Below the pieces are notes generated by a model, which saw only the letters and a program-made list of their open reading frames with translations, was not told where the DNA came from and made no database searches. Shown here in pieces: positions 1 to 14,400 of a stretch of 64,000 nt of DNA. The stretch lies in contig WBMW01005650.1 in assembly GCA_013396635.1 (NCBI GenBank), positions 2,445,111-2,509,110 of the forward strand, given 5' to 3'. Positions within the stretch are counted from its first letter, which is position 1; each line of letters starts with the position of its first letter. Both the position numbers and the translations under genes were made by a program. Source of the DNA: Penelope pileata. Taxonomy: Eukaryota > Chordata > Aves > Galliformes > Cracidae.

Positions 1-2467
1 TTCAATTTAAAGCAAACAGTGAGCTCTAATTTCTTTTTCTGGAGTCCTCCCACCCTTGTTTTTGGAGGAAATCTGGATAGGAACGGGTGCCAAATCCCTC
101 CCCAGTGCCGAGCCCCTCAGCCAGGAGCTGTGTGAAGCTGCCCGGGGCTCTGCAGGGGCGGCTGCTGTGGGGCTGGCTGAGCCCTGTGCCGCCTTGATGC
201 AGAGCAAACCTGGTCCCGTTTTTTAAGATTGGGAACAATGTCCTTAAACATCAGTCTGTTGTGGGGCATGGGCTGTGGGAGTACAGTGTGTAATTCTTAA
301 ACCATGAATTCTTGATCCCATTAGAAGGCAAGCCAGAAGCCCAATCTGTTACAAAAATTCTTATTACAAAAAATGTCATTTCAAGACTTCAGTTCACACA
401 TAACAAACCACACTTAAGGCAGGTAAAAAATGTGCCAGGAGGATTTTTTTAGATCTTCATCTTCATCATCCTCTTTGTTGTCAGTATTTACTTCACTATT
501 TTCTTTTTGAGGAAATATAGTAAAATGTCAAGTGTGCAGCACTTGGAAATTAAAACTTGGATAAATGATCATCTAGTGCGGCAGAAACTGACATTAAAAA
601 ATTAGAGAAGCAAGTGTATTTTACTAAAGTAGACTCTTCTGTGCAGATCATAGCAGCTGAGGTTGGTTATTTAGCCTTTTGGAGAGCTGGTGATATTTTG
701 TGATGGAAGATTAGAGACATTATTGAAACGTGATAAATATCAGCTCCATGTTCTGAATTTAGCAATGTTATTTCTTCTGGCTGTTTTGTTGTTCTTAGAG
801 TTCAGTGCCTTGTGCAGTGTACTGCACACTAGAGGACCTTTGAAACAAAATCATCCTAGTTTTGATATTTGTATCATGACCAGGGGAGAAAAAATATTTC
901 AGTGTAAGTATATAGTAAGCAAGATTCTCCATGGATGTAAATTGTTGCAGCTCCATTTATTTTAGTAGATCACAGCGTATAATGTACAACTTGGGGATCT
1001 GGTTCAGAATAATGTTCTCTACAATATTTTGTGCCACAAATATTTCTATCTTTCTTGCAGCATAACTAAATAACCAGCAAATATCTATGTTTTAAAAAAA
1101 AAAATATATAAAAATACATATACATCCCAGAAAGATAGTATTTGAGCAGTCTGTGAGAGGAGAAATAACCAATCCAAGTATTGTATTTGAGCATTTGCAT
1201 TGTACTTGCTGTGAAAATAACAAAAGTCTTAGCGTGAATCATGTATTGGTTTTAAAACTGAGAAGCCTAGCTTGAGAAATTGATGTGAGCTCAGCTTCCT
1301 GCTGTGTTCACTCACACCTGTAAAAGAATATTGAGTGTCAATGTGCTTGGATACATCAGCGTTGTTTTCGGCACATGATACAGACTGGTAAAAGTCTAGT
1401 ATTATTTCTTACAGATCAGTAAGTAGCAAGAAGTTGGGTAAGCAATTTGTTTATAGGATGTACTTTTGCCTTTCATTGTATAAAAATGTTATGAGAAAGT
1501 CCTGCAGTTGCTCTCATGGAAATGATCTGCTGTCGTTCTTGTCCACCCTGCCTCTCAAGTTCTGAAGTAAAAGTAAAGAATGGAGTAAATATGTCAACTG
1601 AGCTGCATTTGTGACCTTGTAAATGCTGTAAAGAGCTGCAATGCCTCTCAGGATATCTGTTTGAGTATTAGTGCCTCCTAGCAGATCCATGGAGTGCAAC
1701 TGACTGTAAGGTGAGCTTGGGCTTCAGAGTGCTGCCCAAAGACCGCGAGGTTGGAGTACGGGAAGCATTAGGGCACGTGCAAGGGAAAGATGGGGTTATG
1801 TACATGAGGACCAAGGAGGCTAGAAGAAAAATCAGCTGAATTTTACCTGCGGTTGTAGGATTTGCTACAGTAGCTCTTGCACATGAATGCATGCATTCAC
1901 AGTTGCTTTTTAATGTACATGAGTAGCGCACGTACTTTTTCCGTTCTGTGTTACGCTTCTTCTTCCTCCTCTCAGCAGTGAAAACTGTTGTTGCAGATGC
2001 TGGTAGCAGCCATGCGTGGAGGCTGCAGCCCAGAAGCCAGGGCTTTCAGCAATAAATACACGCTGATCCAGCAGTGTGTGTGTTTTCCAAAGTACTTAGA
2101 GTTCAAAAAGTATAAGTTATTTTTGGAATTTTCAGTGTTGTTTCATGGTTAATTCCTTTTCTGTAGCAGCGAAGAATTCATCTGTAGTTCTTACTCCACA
2201 TGGTCCTGAATGAGGGGGACTGTAAAATAATCTCCATTAAGAAAAATTGTGTTGTAGGGAAGGTCTGCTGTGTGGAATGTTCTGCAGCCTATTTTGCAGT
2301 GCTCAGTAGGGGCAGGAATCTGAGCATGTGCCTGCCTCCATTAAAAAGCTGAAGCTTTTGTTGCTTGTTTCTAGTTCATTGTAGGTTTGTATGTCAGCCG
2401 AGTTTAACATTGGGTGTAATATCCCTTCTATAAATCTTTTATGCAAATTGTTGAAAGAACATTGTCT

Positions 2468-2489
2468 AATTGCCAGAAAGCTGGCAATT
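2468..2489. repeat. Perfect 9-bp inverted repeat, 4-nt loop
   Basis: AATTGCCAG, then AAAG, then CTGGCAATT. It could form a short hairpin. It is too short for a microRNA precursor and no neighbouring feature explains it. Confidence 0.7.
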
Positions 2490-5400
2490 TCAAGAGTGAA
2501 ATTTGTAAATGAACTTCCTGTACATTAAATGGCCAGCAACTTTTTTTTCCAGTGACTTACGCACAATATTCACACTCAGCCATGTAGACAAGCTGATTAA
2601 TTCCTTCAGAGGCTTTCTGCTCTACTATGTTTGTTTTGTAATCATCATTTCTTTTCAAAATGGTCCAAGAAATGTGTGAGTACTATTCCCATTTTGCAGG
2701 TAATGAGCTGAAGCAAAGCAAACTTAATGACAGTTTATACTAACTCTGGTTCCCTATAAACAGAGATTCTTGGGACCTAAGTTCTGTTTTTTCAACCACC
2801 ACATGGCCCATCATATCATCAGGGAGCAGCTTCCACTGCAGCTTGTCAACATTCAGAAACGTCCTACCAAGAATCTCCAGTCAGAAGCTCTGAAATCATG
2901 GAACAAGTCTGATTCTAAAGATTTTCCAGCTATGAGGAAGTAAAGCAGAGGTGGGGATGGAATCAATTTCCAGCATGCAACATTCAGGTGTCCCAACATG
3001 AGATTTTCCCTTTTGCTTGCGTTTCTCTTCCCTGTGCCACCCATCTTGTTTCAGATGTGCCTGCCTGCGAATTTCAGCAGTGCCATGGGAGGAATCAGCC
3101 TTTTTCTCCAAACGGACCAAGCCCAGTGTGTAGCCATCCTGAGCAGGAGGGAGTGTGGGAAAGAGTAATACGGAGTTGCATCATCTGGGGCCATGGAATA
3201 TTAGTGTTTCCCCAGACACTAGTTCTGCTGGCACCTTGCATAGCACTTCCCAAGTTCTTTGCTTTCCCTCCCCCTTGAGAAGTCTTATCTTGCCAAATGT
3301 GTTTTAATTCTCTTCCCTGCTTATCTGCTGTTCTCCCCCATCTAGACAGACTACTGGCATGAATGTTTAAAGTCTGGCAAAGACATTATCAACTGAAAAC
3401 AAAGTAGCTGTGCTGTGCTTTGCCTCCGTGGGGCTGCAAAGCCAGGAGGATTTCTGTAGCATAGCTGTAGCTTACTGAGCTGCTGCCATGCAATACCCGA
3501 GCATGTTTTTGCGAGAGAGGCTTTGTTGGGCTTCGTGTGTAATGATTTGTTGACTTAAAGTATAAAGCAAATAATCAGGCCGAGTACCCTTCCTAAATGG
3601 AACCAGAGTAACCTTGCGTAACCTCGTACTACTTTTTGTGATAGAACCTCTGTAATAGGCAGGCTTGCTCTGTGAGCTCATACCTCATTCTAGTGCCTGG
3701 CCCTGGAACAAGAACATTTAACTGCTTAAACAAAGCTGCTCTTAGCTTAGAGTGTGGAAGACAAGTTTGGTTTCTGTTTCAAGCTGTGAAAAATCCAGTG
3801 TTCACTGCCAGTCTGTGTGGCTGTATGTTGTGCATGGCTTCATACATGCAACATGCCACTTTTGACTCTGTGTATGTGTATAAAATAAGACAATTTAGTT
3901 TAAGCTTTGATTGTGTTTATATCCCCCTATTTTCTTGAGTCCATAAGAATAACCAGGCACGCTATTATGTCAAAATTTGTGACTGTAGAAACAAATGCCA
4001 TGTATATCTGGCCACTGTAGAGCACTCATCTAAGAGCTGTATTGCAGCTTTACTCAGTGACACAGGAGTGAGAATTTTTTTTTTTTTCTACAGATGTCCT
4101 TTGGCAATTACTGCTGACAGAGGTAACAATAGAAAATAATGTTATTTTAATGGAGGTTAATGTTTCAAATGTATTGAGTATATTGTGGCACTAGTGACTT
4201 TCTGCAGTTGTCCACAGAGATCCCAAAGGCATATTTAAGGTGCATTAAGCAGGAATTGTTTTGTGTTTATTTTAAAACAGAGCACAATAGAAGAGAAATT
4301 TGTCCATTATCTGTAGTTTCATTTGCAGTATATGCAGCAGACAGCTTATAGCTTTTATTTTGCTTTTCTGGAGCAGATTGCCTTTGTTTGTGCACTCACA
4401 AAATGTGCCAGTACAGTTGTATGTCTGTAGTCCTTAGGTTTTAATTTGTGGACATTTGTCTGTGTGTGTGAGCTGCATTCTAAAACTCGGAGATTTGTGT
4501 GCCCAATTTTGAACACATCTGTGCAGTTTTGATGGCATGAACACCTGTATCTCTTAAAGGCAACAGAAAGAAGAAGAATGACTTAAACATTGAACTGTGT
4601 TATTGGAAGGATGGAAATGCTGAAGGCTGTTAATAGCGTTACTTTCCTTCCCCCTTGTGAATTATGTATGTTGTAATAAAAGACCAAGTGTATGTTGGGA
4701 AGAATGAGTAATTGAATGAACTGTCATATCTCCTCTCCCACTCAGCAGCTTGTGGAACCCACAGTTAGGGACCGTTAGCAGGGATCCCAGCTGCAGGGCA
4801 GTAGAGGTGAAGCTCACAGCTAAGGTAGCACACTCACAGTTAAAAGCATTTGCTTCTTGCTTCAGAGGCATCGCTGTGAACTCTCACACTGGGATTCCAG
4901 TAGACCTCATAAAAAGTTACTGTTTGTGAATGTGCAAACACAAAACGGAAAAGGCTCAGTAAATAAAACTGCACTTGAGTCTTGCAAGTAGTTCTGTAGA
5001 TATTCAGCCTTTGATTTATGCGGCTGGTATTTTCAGATATATTCTTCTCAAGTGTAACTTCCATTGTAGGTCATACTAAAAAAGCCGAAGTTCTTCAGTG
5101 TGAGAGTTAAAATAGCTCAATCTGCAAGGAAACAAAGTTCTGAGGTTTAGAATGACAGTCTGGATGGAGTAAGTAATTTCTTCTAAAAGTAACTTCCCCT
5201 GGGTGTGATGTATTTTAAACTGTTTGGTAATGAATGCTATAGTTAAATTGAGACTTGCACAGTAATCCTGTTTTTATAAACTCATCTCTATTCAGCAGAC
5301 ACTTTTTCTCATCTTGGGAGATGATTTTGTATGACTTCAGATTTTGAGCAAGGCTGCAAAATCTTTCCTCTGTCCTGTCCAAGCTTCTTATCTACCTTCA

Positions 5401-6317
5401 GCCCAAGTAGTGTTTTCTGAGTGTTTTTAATATTCATCAGGGTCACAAGGCAGACCACATTGCTGATCTCTTTGGACATTTTATTCCTCAAGGCTTCACC
5501 CCCTTTCATTCTTGTGGCCTCCTTCCTTGTCCCTGCCTTTGATGATGTTTCTCAGGGAGGCCTCTCAGCTTTGGGTACATTTCTTCTGAACTGGGAACTG
5601 TTTTTGCTCTTCTGCAGAAGAAAAACTGTAGAGAGCCTAGAATTCCATAGAAATGTAAAAAAAAAAAATCAAACCAAAGTCTAGAATGCCTTCAGTGATG
5701 TAACTCATGTCATTTGATTCTCTGAAGTTTCCAGACAAAGATGGGGAAATGAGGACGTGGCATGCCTATAATAAGTTGTTTTAGGAAGTCTCTGATTCCT
5801 TCTGTGCTTTTTTTCCTTAAGGTTAGAGCCACATCCAATGTTGCTGAGAAATAAAAGAGCAAAAAGAAATTTATTTTGATGTGTGATTCAGCCTATAAAA
5901 TTGTACAATATTTTAAATTCATAATTCCTGATAGTAGAAGTTGCACTCATTTAGAATTCATGGAATCAGCAGTTAATAAGAAAAAAATATCACTTATGTT
6001 CATCTCAAATGAGCACACAGTTCTTATGTTTAGGGTAATGTTTTCCATGTACCTATGTGTATGTTGAAAAACAAAAAGAAATGTATCAATTAAAAGTAAT
6101 GACATTTCATAAGCAAAAGTTTGATTAATACTGATGTTTTATAATTTCCTGCTCTTCTGAGAATCGCTTTTAAACAGGATATTGATTCTGTTTACAAAAA
6201 AAGAACCAGTTTATTAATATAAATTTGGAATTGTGCCCAGATGGAAATATGTACTCCCTTGCAACTCTCTGCCTTATATTGGAGCTAAATGCTGAGGTTC
6301 ACTCGTCAGCCACGAAT

Positions 6318-6338
6318 AGTCCTTTAGAGTAAAGGACT
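6318..6338. repeat. Perfect 9-bp inverted repeat, 3-nt loop
   Basis: AGTCCTTTA, then GAG, then TAAAGGACT. A short intergenic palindrome with no flanking extension of the stem. Confidence 0.7.
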
Positions 6339-8359
6339 TCTGGGACTTCTTTTTCCCATTTTTTTTTTCTTGCTGTATCTCCTTGGTAGATTTCCCATAG
6401 AGATTACATGAGAGTCTGAGGGTCTGCTCTGCTGCGGGTCTCGTCTGGTGCAACTTAAAATGTCTAGGTTCTCAGCTGGAGATCCAAAGCCCTAATCCTG
6501 ACCTCTGGAAATCTGCCTTAGCTTTATCAGTGGTCTGGGTCCACTTAGAGGTATGCCTCTAAAAGGGATTTGTAGACACCATTCATGCAATACGTATCAT
6601 TTATTTGCAAATGTAATCATTCAGTACTAATTCCTTAGTCTCTTTATTTTGCATTTACTTACATTTCTAGCTCCACACTTGTCCCATGTGTGGATGAGTG
6701 ATTAGTTGTGTGATGTTTATTTTTCAGAGGAACTTTAGTGCTTCTGAAGAAGACAGTCATGCAAGTATAGAGTGGTATGCGCATACAGAACAAAAATATG
6801 TCTTCATTCCTCTCTTATACTTGGATGGAACGGGAAACTGGACACGCCTGCAAAACTCCTCAGTCTTCCACCATCACATATCATTTAAATTCCATCATTC
6901 CTTGGGGTTTTTAAATTACTTCCAGTATTTTTGAAAGGGGCTGTTGAGTAGAGGTGAGTAGGCTACCCTCCTCCTGAGATGAACCAGGCTTTTTGGCTTG
7001 AGGTCCCTAATTCCTTTGTCTTCCTGTTGGACAGAACAAATATCTATATTTTTTGAATCAAATGTTCATAACAGTGAACTGAAAAATCAGTCATGTGATA
7101 TCCTCTAACTGCTTGTTTGCTTGTTAATGTGCACTCTGAGAACACTCGGTTTTCATCCTTACATGGCTGTGGTTATTTTAGCAATTATTGTTTACTGACT
7201 TTGGACTACTTTGCAAATTAATCAGTGCATTACTCCATCCCTCACATTTAGGCTGGTTCCTTCTTCCCTTCAAATCAGTGAAAGCTCTCGTGTAATGCCT
7301 TTCACTGTGCGGGGTGGCAGGGGATCCATAGAAGCAGTGAGTAATTCCACATCGCAATTTTGAAAGAAACATTTTATTTCCCCTAATTATCTTTGTAAGA
7401 AATGCACTCGGTTGTCCTGTTTTCATGTAGTAAAGCCCCATTTTTGACTTCATCATTTTTGTGCTTTACCCTGTTAGTTTCTAGCCCCCATGGTTGTCAA
7501 GTTGTTTCACAGTTCTCTCGGAGTTACGATGATTTGTACCAACTGGTAAGCCAGGCTTCTTCCTTCTTATCCGTTGTCTCCTTGTTTCTTAATCCTCAGC
7601 CTCAAAACCTATTTTTAAATCTCATACAAACATAATTTGTCTCCTTCTGCTGTGTATTGATCTCGAAGACCTCCCTCTACTGTGATGATTGTAATAAATG
7701 AGACTGTGTGAATGCTCACTGGAGTCTGATGAGCAAAACTGGCATAGCTCCTATCTCTGGGCTTGATCCGATTTCCATTCAAGTTGGTGAAAAAATCTCT
7801 CATTGATTTTAGTACAGCAAGGTCAATACTACATTTCTATGTATCTGTATATACAACTGTACATTTCTGATGGTGAATTTTCCCGTTTCTGCAGCAGGAC
7901 CTACATCTTTGTCTTACCACAGCATCTTGAATAGCTGAGCCACATCTTGGTTTGGGATCTCACCTGTATTGTAATAGCAGCATCGAAGACTGGAAAAGAA
8001 AAACGTGAAGGATTTGGGTGTACTGACCACTTTGCTGCCATCTTGGAACCAGTGAATTTGCCTGCTCTGTATTCAGTGTCATGAATTCATCAGTGGGAGA
8101 AGTTTTCCTTTTGCTTGGCTATATGATGTACATGGGTACTGTGCCTGATCTCTGTGTGTGCGTGCATATAAATTACCATGATCCCTTGGTCAGCTTGTAG
8201 TGACAATGCAGTATCATAATGCTCCTGCTGTTTTAGTTTTGTTATTTACTAACCAGCCTAGGAAGGTTCCTTGAATTTATACTGCCGTGTGAGATGTAAC
8301 ATCCAACTTTCTAGCTAAGCATGCCTTAGCAGTGGATATATAATGCCACATTAAATACA

Positions 8360-8417
8360 GATGATCTTTGAGGTCCCTTCCAACCCAAGCCATTCTACGA
8401 TTCTATGATTCTATGAT
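8360..8417 (+). mobile_element. CR1 retroposon, 3' tail fragment
   Basis: GATGATCTTTGAGGTCCCTT followed by CCAACCCAAGCCATTCTACG and repeated ATTCTATG octamers. This is the diagnostic 3' end of avian CR1 non-LTR elements. Only the last 55-60 bases are recognisable, typical of extreme 5' truncation. The nearly intact octamers suggest a fairly young copy. Confidence 0.9.
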
Positions 8418-11400
8418 AATTCTCCTAAAAATATAGTATAGAATTATGCAGAAAATGAACTTGCAACTGTATCTCAAAGCTTTCCTCTGTAAAACTTGAA
8501 CTGAGTCCATGGGCTAAATCTACGTAGGGAACATGGATCTTACCTTGCCCAGCTCTGCAGTGCCTGAACTGCAAAGACCCACAGCAAGTTACGTGCTGAG
8601 GCAAAGAGTAAATGTTCAGCATTGGCAGTGAGAGGGGACACGTTGCTGTGGCTGTGAGTGGGGCACTGGTCTGGGAGGGTGGGAATGAGCTTCCTGCTCT
8701 GCTCCAGCAGCATTGGTGTGTGCACCAGCACATCTGGAAAGCAAGCTGCTGCGTGTGTTGTGCAGGGGGAGTGCTGGGCAGCGTGGTGACTAACTGCAGA
8801 CAGATTTGGGCAAAAGCAAGGTGCGGAATTGAGCAGCAGATGCAATCTAATCTTTATTTCTTGGCTGGTGCTGCTGCTCAGCGGTCTCCTTGATGACTCA
8901 GTTACATGGTGAAATCAGCTTTCTGAATCCAAAGGAAAAAAGTGGCTTTTATGACAAGGGAAGGTTCTTTCTGGTAATCGGTTCACAAAGTGGAACATTA
9001 ACCTGCTGCAAATCATACTCCTACAATATGTCATCTTCCTCCATGTTCAAAGTGAAGATTTTACACAGTGAAAACTGGGAATTCTTGCAGAATAGAAAAG
9101 TTCTCATTTTAGAGCATTAATTGGGTTCTAAGGTGAGAACCTCACTTCAAATGTGAGGGTTTGGCTTTTTGTAATTTGTTGGTTATAATTCCTTTCCTAT
9201 TAACTGGAGATGAGCTATTTTTCTAATGTTTCAGGTAAGATTTGAATCTCTAAAAAATGTACCATTCTTCTTGTCAAATGAAAGATACCTTCCTCCTATT
9301 TTAAAAATACAGGTATTTCTGTGCATATAGCCTATGGTCCACTGCTTTCATTAAAAAAATAAAAACAAAAAACCTGTGATGTAGTCTTTTTATAGATCAT
9401 AGGCAGGTAATACACAGGCAAAACTAATGCAAGCCTCTTCAAATCCAATATCTCAGTCCAGCTCTATTCTGTAGTGTGATTTGAGAACTTATTTTCAGGA
9501 AAGAATGTTTCTGAACATGCAAAGGTTAGACACGTGAAAAAGATGACTGGCTGAAAGCTATGTCACTGTGTGCATGTTGAAAATGCCTCCTCCGTAGGTG
9601 CACTGTTGTCAGCCAGTGCTCACAAAAGCAGGCATTTTTTGTTTTTCAAAAGGGATTATTGGCACAAATCTAGGTGAACAGAGAGTTTGCCTGAACACCG
9701 AGAGGAAAACTGCCAGTGCAAACACAGAAGACTGGTTCTCAAAAGCACCTATGTACATTTGGTGCCTAATTTCTCTTGATGCAAATTTTGAAAAATTGCA
9801 TGAGGAGGTGCCCCATTTCCCTTGACTTGGAAGGGGCCCCTTGATGCCATCATACTGTTCTTAAAAGCACGTGGAACTGTGGCCTCAAGAAATTTGAGAG
9901 TTATAATGTTACAGAAATGTACAATGCAAGTTTGCAGATCATAACATAATTTAGGCTGTAATGGCCTGCCAAGATTTAATTTAACATGGAATAAAAAATA
10001 AAAGAAAAATTTCAAGTGGCTGTGTACGTGTACAAACTGTCATCGTAGTACTTGTACGAATGTTACTTAATATTTGATTTAAGAACAAGCAGTACCTTTT
10101 CTGGAACTGGGGCCATGTTCACTGCAGACTGGTGTTAATTACTCTAAAAGACACCAACAGCTATTGCTGGGGAATATAAAGATTGTGTGAGCAGCTCTAG
10201 AGTGTCAGGTATTTATTGCATTCCTACCACAAGCAGCAAACGCCTGTCAGCAGAAAGAGGAGCTGTTAGAAAATCAAAATTTCTCTGTACTTGGTATTAC
10301 TGGTTGCTATCTTCTACAGATAATAATGTAAGTACATCATGAACATTTTTCACTCCAGAACGTTTTATTTAATTTCTGCTGGGATTGCAGTTTTGTGGGA
10401 CTGCATTTCAACTTCATTCTTACTCTGTTTTTTTCTCTGACTCATTTATCTTCATGGACATAGTTTTCAGTGACAAATATTAGCAATTTCTTATGGTTGT
10501 AATTCATCCTGACTGTGCTGAGTTTCTTTTGCTCACTGCATGCTTTACTTATATGCACAGAATTCTGCCTCCCTAACCATATGTAGCCATAGCAAAGCAT
10601 GTTGGTGCCCCAGTTACCACGTTCACTTCTGAACTGAGCATCTTACCCTTAGCAGTGCACTGTTAGAACAGTTTTCTGCTGCATCACTCAGTGCCTGTTC
10701 AGCACGTGGGCTTCCTGACAAGCTCTTCCTTGTTTTCTTGGTGGCTTTTCATCATGACTACACATATTTTTCATTTACGATGCAATTTCATTCCCTTTAC
10801 AGTGGAACTTCTTAGTGCTTATGGCTGGTCTTTTTCATTGTTTTGAGCATTTCTAAATGTTTCTTTTACCTCTGTAGCTCCTGTTAGAGAAATTTAAAGT
10901 GTGCTTTTAAATCAGAGCCCCTCCTCTGTGATGAAGCACACAGCCTGTGTGCTGACCACTGCACAGTGGCCATTGGAATCCCTTCTGTTGGTAAATGGAT
11001 TCGCAGAATGCATGGAAACTGAATGCAGTTTATTGCAGAATGGTTTTGCACTTTTTGGGGAGTAATTATATATCATTATAGTGCTATTTAAATACAACCC
11101 GACTAAAGGTTTTATTAGTACTTTACTAGTTAATTAACAACTATTGCTGAAAACAGTCTCTGTGCTGAGATTTATTTCCACTTAAGCATCCATCCTGACA
11201 AAATATATCTCATCATTTGAAGGAATATGTGATGTTCCATGGAATGTTTTTTCTTGGTTGTTCCTTGAAAGTAAGCCACTTATTTAGTGCTGAGTATCTG
11301 AAATTATTTAAAGCAGTCTGCGCTTATGCTTTCTGCATAAAAATTGCAGAGACACATAAATAAGATCCTCAACAATAATTCACATTCTTATCTGGGAGAA

Positions 11401-14400
11401 GAGCCTGTATACAACAAGTTTCCAAGTTGTAAAGTACTCAGATTCTTCTGCTGCTAAATCAGCAATTGCATCTGTCTGGTGGTGCCACTTCTTGAGCTGT
11501 GTCATTCAGTCTCTTACGATCCTGATTTATTCAATGTGTTGCAAGCAATGTCAACTGGTATAACCTCTAGGTGTTGTAATTCCCCAAACTGAGGTATGTA
11601 TGTGAAGGTGTTTGGGTATAGGAGTGCAAGAAGAGGCAAATAATTTTCAATTTGTAACTGGTAAATTTTTTGAAGGCTTTTTTTGATGGAGGAGTGCTGG
11701 TACGTAAAAGAGTTCGCTGGAGAGTTCTGCAGCTCTAGGATTTCTTGGAATTAGTGCTGAGCTGATGTTGGAAGATTACTTAGGGCTTTCTGCATACAGG
11801 AAAGATGTGTCATGATTTCCTTCCATAAACTGCAAGCATAATACTGCAAGCTGACAATCTTTTACATTCCTCTTCCCTTATGAATGTCAGATGGAGGAAT
11901 TTACCAGCATCCATGGGAATTTGCTTTCAGAACTGAAGTTCTGTGGGACACAGTTCTGTTTTCACACTTGCATAAGCCAAGTGTGAGCCATGACAGAATC
12001 ATTCCCAGTAAATGACATTGGTTTCCTTTCAAACCTATTCTTTGATCCTGTTTCTGTATTTCCAGTCCATAAGGTGATGGTGGATGGGAATACGATGTTG
12101 GATGAGAGAACCTTCTCATTGCTGTGCTCCTCTGTGGGAAGCTGCTGTCTTTCAGGTGTCCTAGATTTTTGCATCTGGTTGAGCTCATAGTCAGCTCCAG
12201 TTTATCTTTGGTGCAGATTCAGCTGTCCCACCTGCAGCCCCTGCTGCAGTTGGTAATATCTGGAGGGAGGAGGCTTGGGACAAAAGTCCTTCCAGCAGGG
12301 TTTGGCAGGGCATGTCTGCTACTGCCGTAGCTGGTGGTTTTCTCTAAACTTTGGGCTTAGGCTTTATAAGGGCTGAGCAGTGGGGGAAAAATTCTCTTTG
12401 GGGAAACTAACTATGAATATTTCCATGCTGGTCATACATGAGATGCCTGCACTAGCTAGTTCTGATCTTGGTTTGCCAGTTCAGACTTAATCCAGCACAG
12501 GATTAAGCACTGAATCATCCACCAGTGGATGTCACTGGCTGTGAGTTGAATTCACAGAGAAGATGGCTCAGGCTGTGGAGTTCAGTGGGGCAACGTGTGA
12601 AAAAATTACTCATTTGTGTAGCACAAGGTCTGGCACAGCTAGCTGCTCTCAGCCTCTAACTGGAAGCCAGTTCTGTTCATTAACGGGCTAGCTGGAAGTT
12701 CACAGCCAGCCTATAATTACCCTTAACTAACACTGTGAAGGTAATAACTAGAGGCTTTTTTCCCCCCTTTCACTCCCCTCCTCCACAGGTGTCCACTGTG
12801 GTTATTTACACCTGTGAAAAGTGAGTAAGAAAGTAGGTATAAAATGCTGCCATTCTGGTTTGGCAGTGTTTCACAGCCTTGTAAATGAGCGTTCGCCTTC
12901 GCAGGTGGAGGATTGGGTCCTCTTTCAAGTCTTTTAAATTTTTTTTAATCCTCCATCTTTTTATCCTTTTTTTCTGCTATCTTGAATAGAATATCTAGGG
13001 TGATCTTGCAAAGTGATGCTTCAGTGGGGAATTTCTTAAGAGGGATTAATTTAAAAATGATTTAGGAAATCTCATGATTTCATCAAACACTCCACAAGAA
13101 TACTGTGAAGCAAAGCAGCACGCACAGATTTTCCTTTGGGAATATGACAGATCAGTGGAACTGTGTTTTCATTAGGAAAATGTACTCCTTTTTATGTCTG
13201 TGCAAGTATTTAGTATTATAGGTTATAATGCCTTCATGAAACTCTTCTGAACTCAGCCTTGCAGGGCTGTCAGTGGGAGTTTTATTTGAGGAAGGACTGT
13301 AGGGCTGGACTGGTGCATGCTCACGAGCCTCTTTTTCACGTTTGCTGACTGCTATTTCCTTTAGCGTTTCTCCTAAATTAAAATTGCTTCTGTACGTTGG
13401 AAGAAAATTGAGATGTCTGTCTGCACTTGTGTAGAAAAAAAATGTCAGTTTGGGTGTTTTCATTCTGTTCATAAGAAAAGTGTTCTCTGGAGTGAGGGTT
13501 AAATGCATTCTTGACACTTGATTCCCTACGCTGGCTGCTGACTCATCATTTGGTTGGCACACGGCCACGGTGCAGTTGTGGAGGGTGTTTACCAAGAGCT
13601 TGAATCGCGGATGGAGTGCTGTTGGATTTTCTCATACTTAATTGAAATGGTTGGGAATGGTTTTAGCCTTTCAAATTAGTAACCTTTATTGCAGCCTGCT
13701 TATTTCATGTTTGGTTTAGTCTTTCAGTAGGGTGCAACAGAAGTGGTTTTAAGAAACATTACGTAGAGAGGACCTCTGTCTGTGTGTTCTAGCCAGTCAG
13801 AGCCATGGGTGGAAGATGAGTCCTTCCAGGTCTGCTGTGTTTTGAGGTATTTCCTTCCAACAGGCATCACGTTAACATCCAGGAAAACATGTCTATCTTT
13901 TATGCTGTTACATGCAAATTCACAAAGCTCCTGTTTTTCTGGTCTGATGAAGCTAGGCACAGCACGGTGCTGGAGGAGGTGTGCGTATTGTGCTCTCCTT
14001 GCCCATTGCTCTTTTCAGATGAGCCTGGCCACTGGCACAAGGAACTTGCAGGTTGCTTTATAGTTAATAACTTAGGTTTCTTTGGATGTCATTCCAGGAG
14101 CAGCCCTGTGCAAAGGAGTGATGAAAGGTCATTATGGCAGCAAATCCCACAGAGGGCCGGACCACTGATATTATTAAGGCTTGCTTTAAGGAATAAAGGC
14201 AGGATTAGGGTCGAGCAGTTGTTGACTCCAGACCCACACTGCAAGCAGTGGGCATGCCGCTGCCTATCAGCACAGCTCATTTGACCTCTACCCTTGGAAC
14301 AGCAGGGAATCCCTTGGCAGCTCTGCTGGCAGGAGCTTTGAGTTGTTGCTCATTATGAGCCTAATGGGCAAAAAGTGGACTTGGAGGGAATTGCCTGCCT

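Larger units (their letters stand above)
1..8359. other. Intergenic sequence, no gene recognised
   Basis: AT-rich non-coding sequence with T and A homopolymer runs. The first 200 bases are GC-richer. Reading frames are short and lack family resemblance. In mammals the neighbour beyond the CDYL2 3' end is DYNLRB2. I looked for its conserved C-terminal exon (KEYLLIVIQNPCE-like) on both strands and did not find it, so it probably lies outside the window. Confidence 0.6.

Noticed and set aside
438..512. Minus-strand acidic peptide-like stretch (KENSEVNTDN, then KEDDEDEDLKK)
   Set aside because: Short (about 37 codons between stops), no clear splice acceptor and no recognised protein. GAT/GAA-rich repeats give such peptides by chance.
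13152..13595. 147-codon minus-strand open frame
   Set aside because: Length is within chance expectation for 64 kb. It has no domain, no splice context and ordinary non-coding composition.
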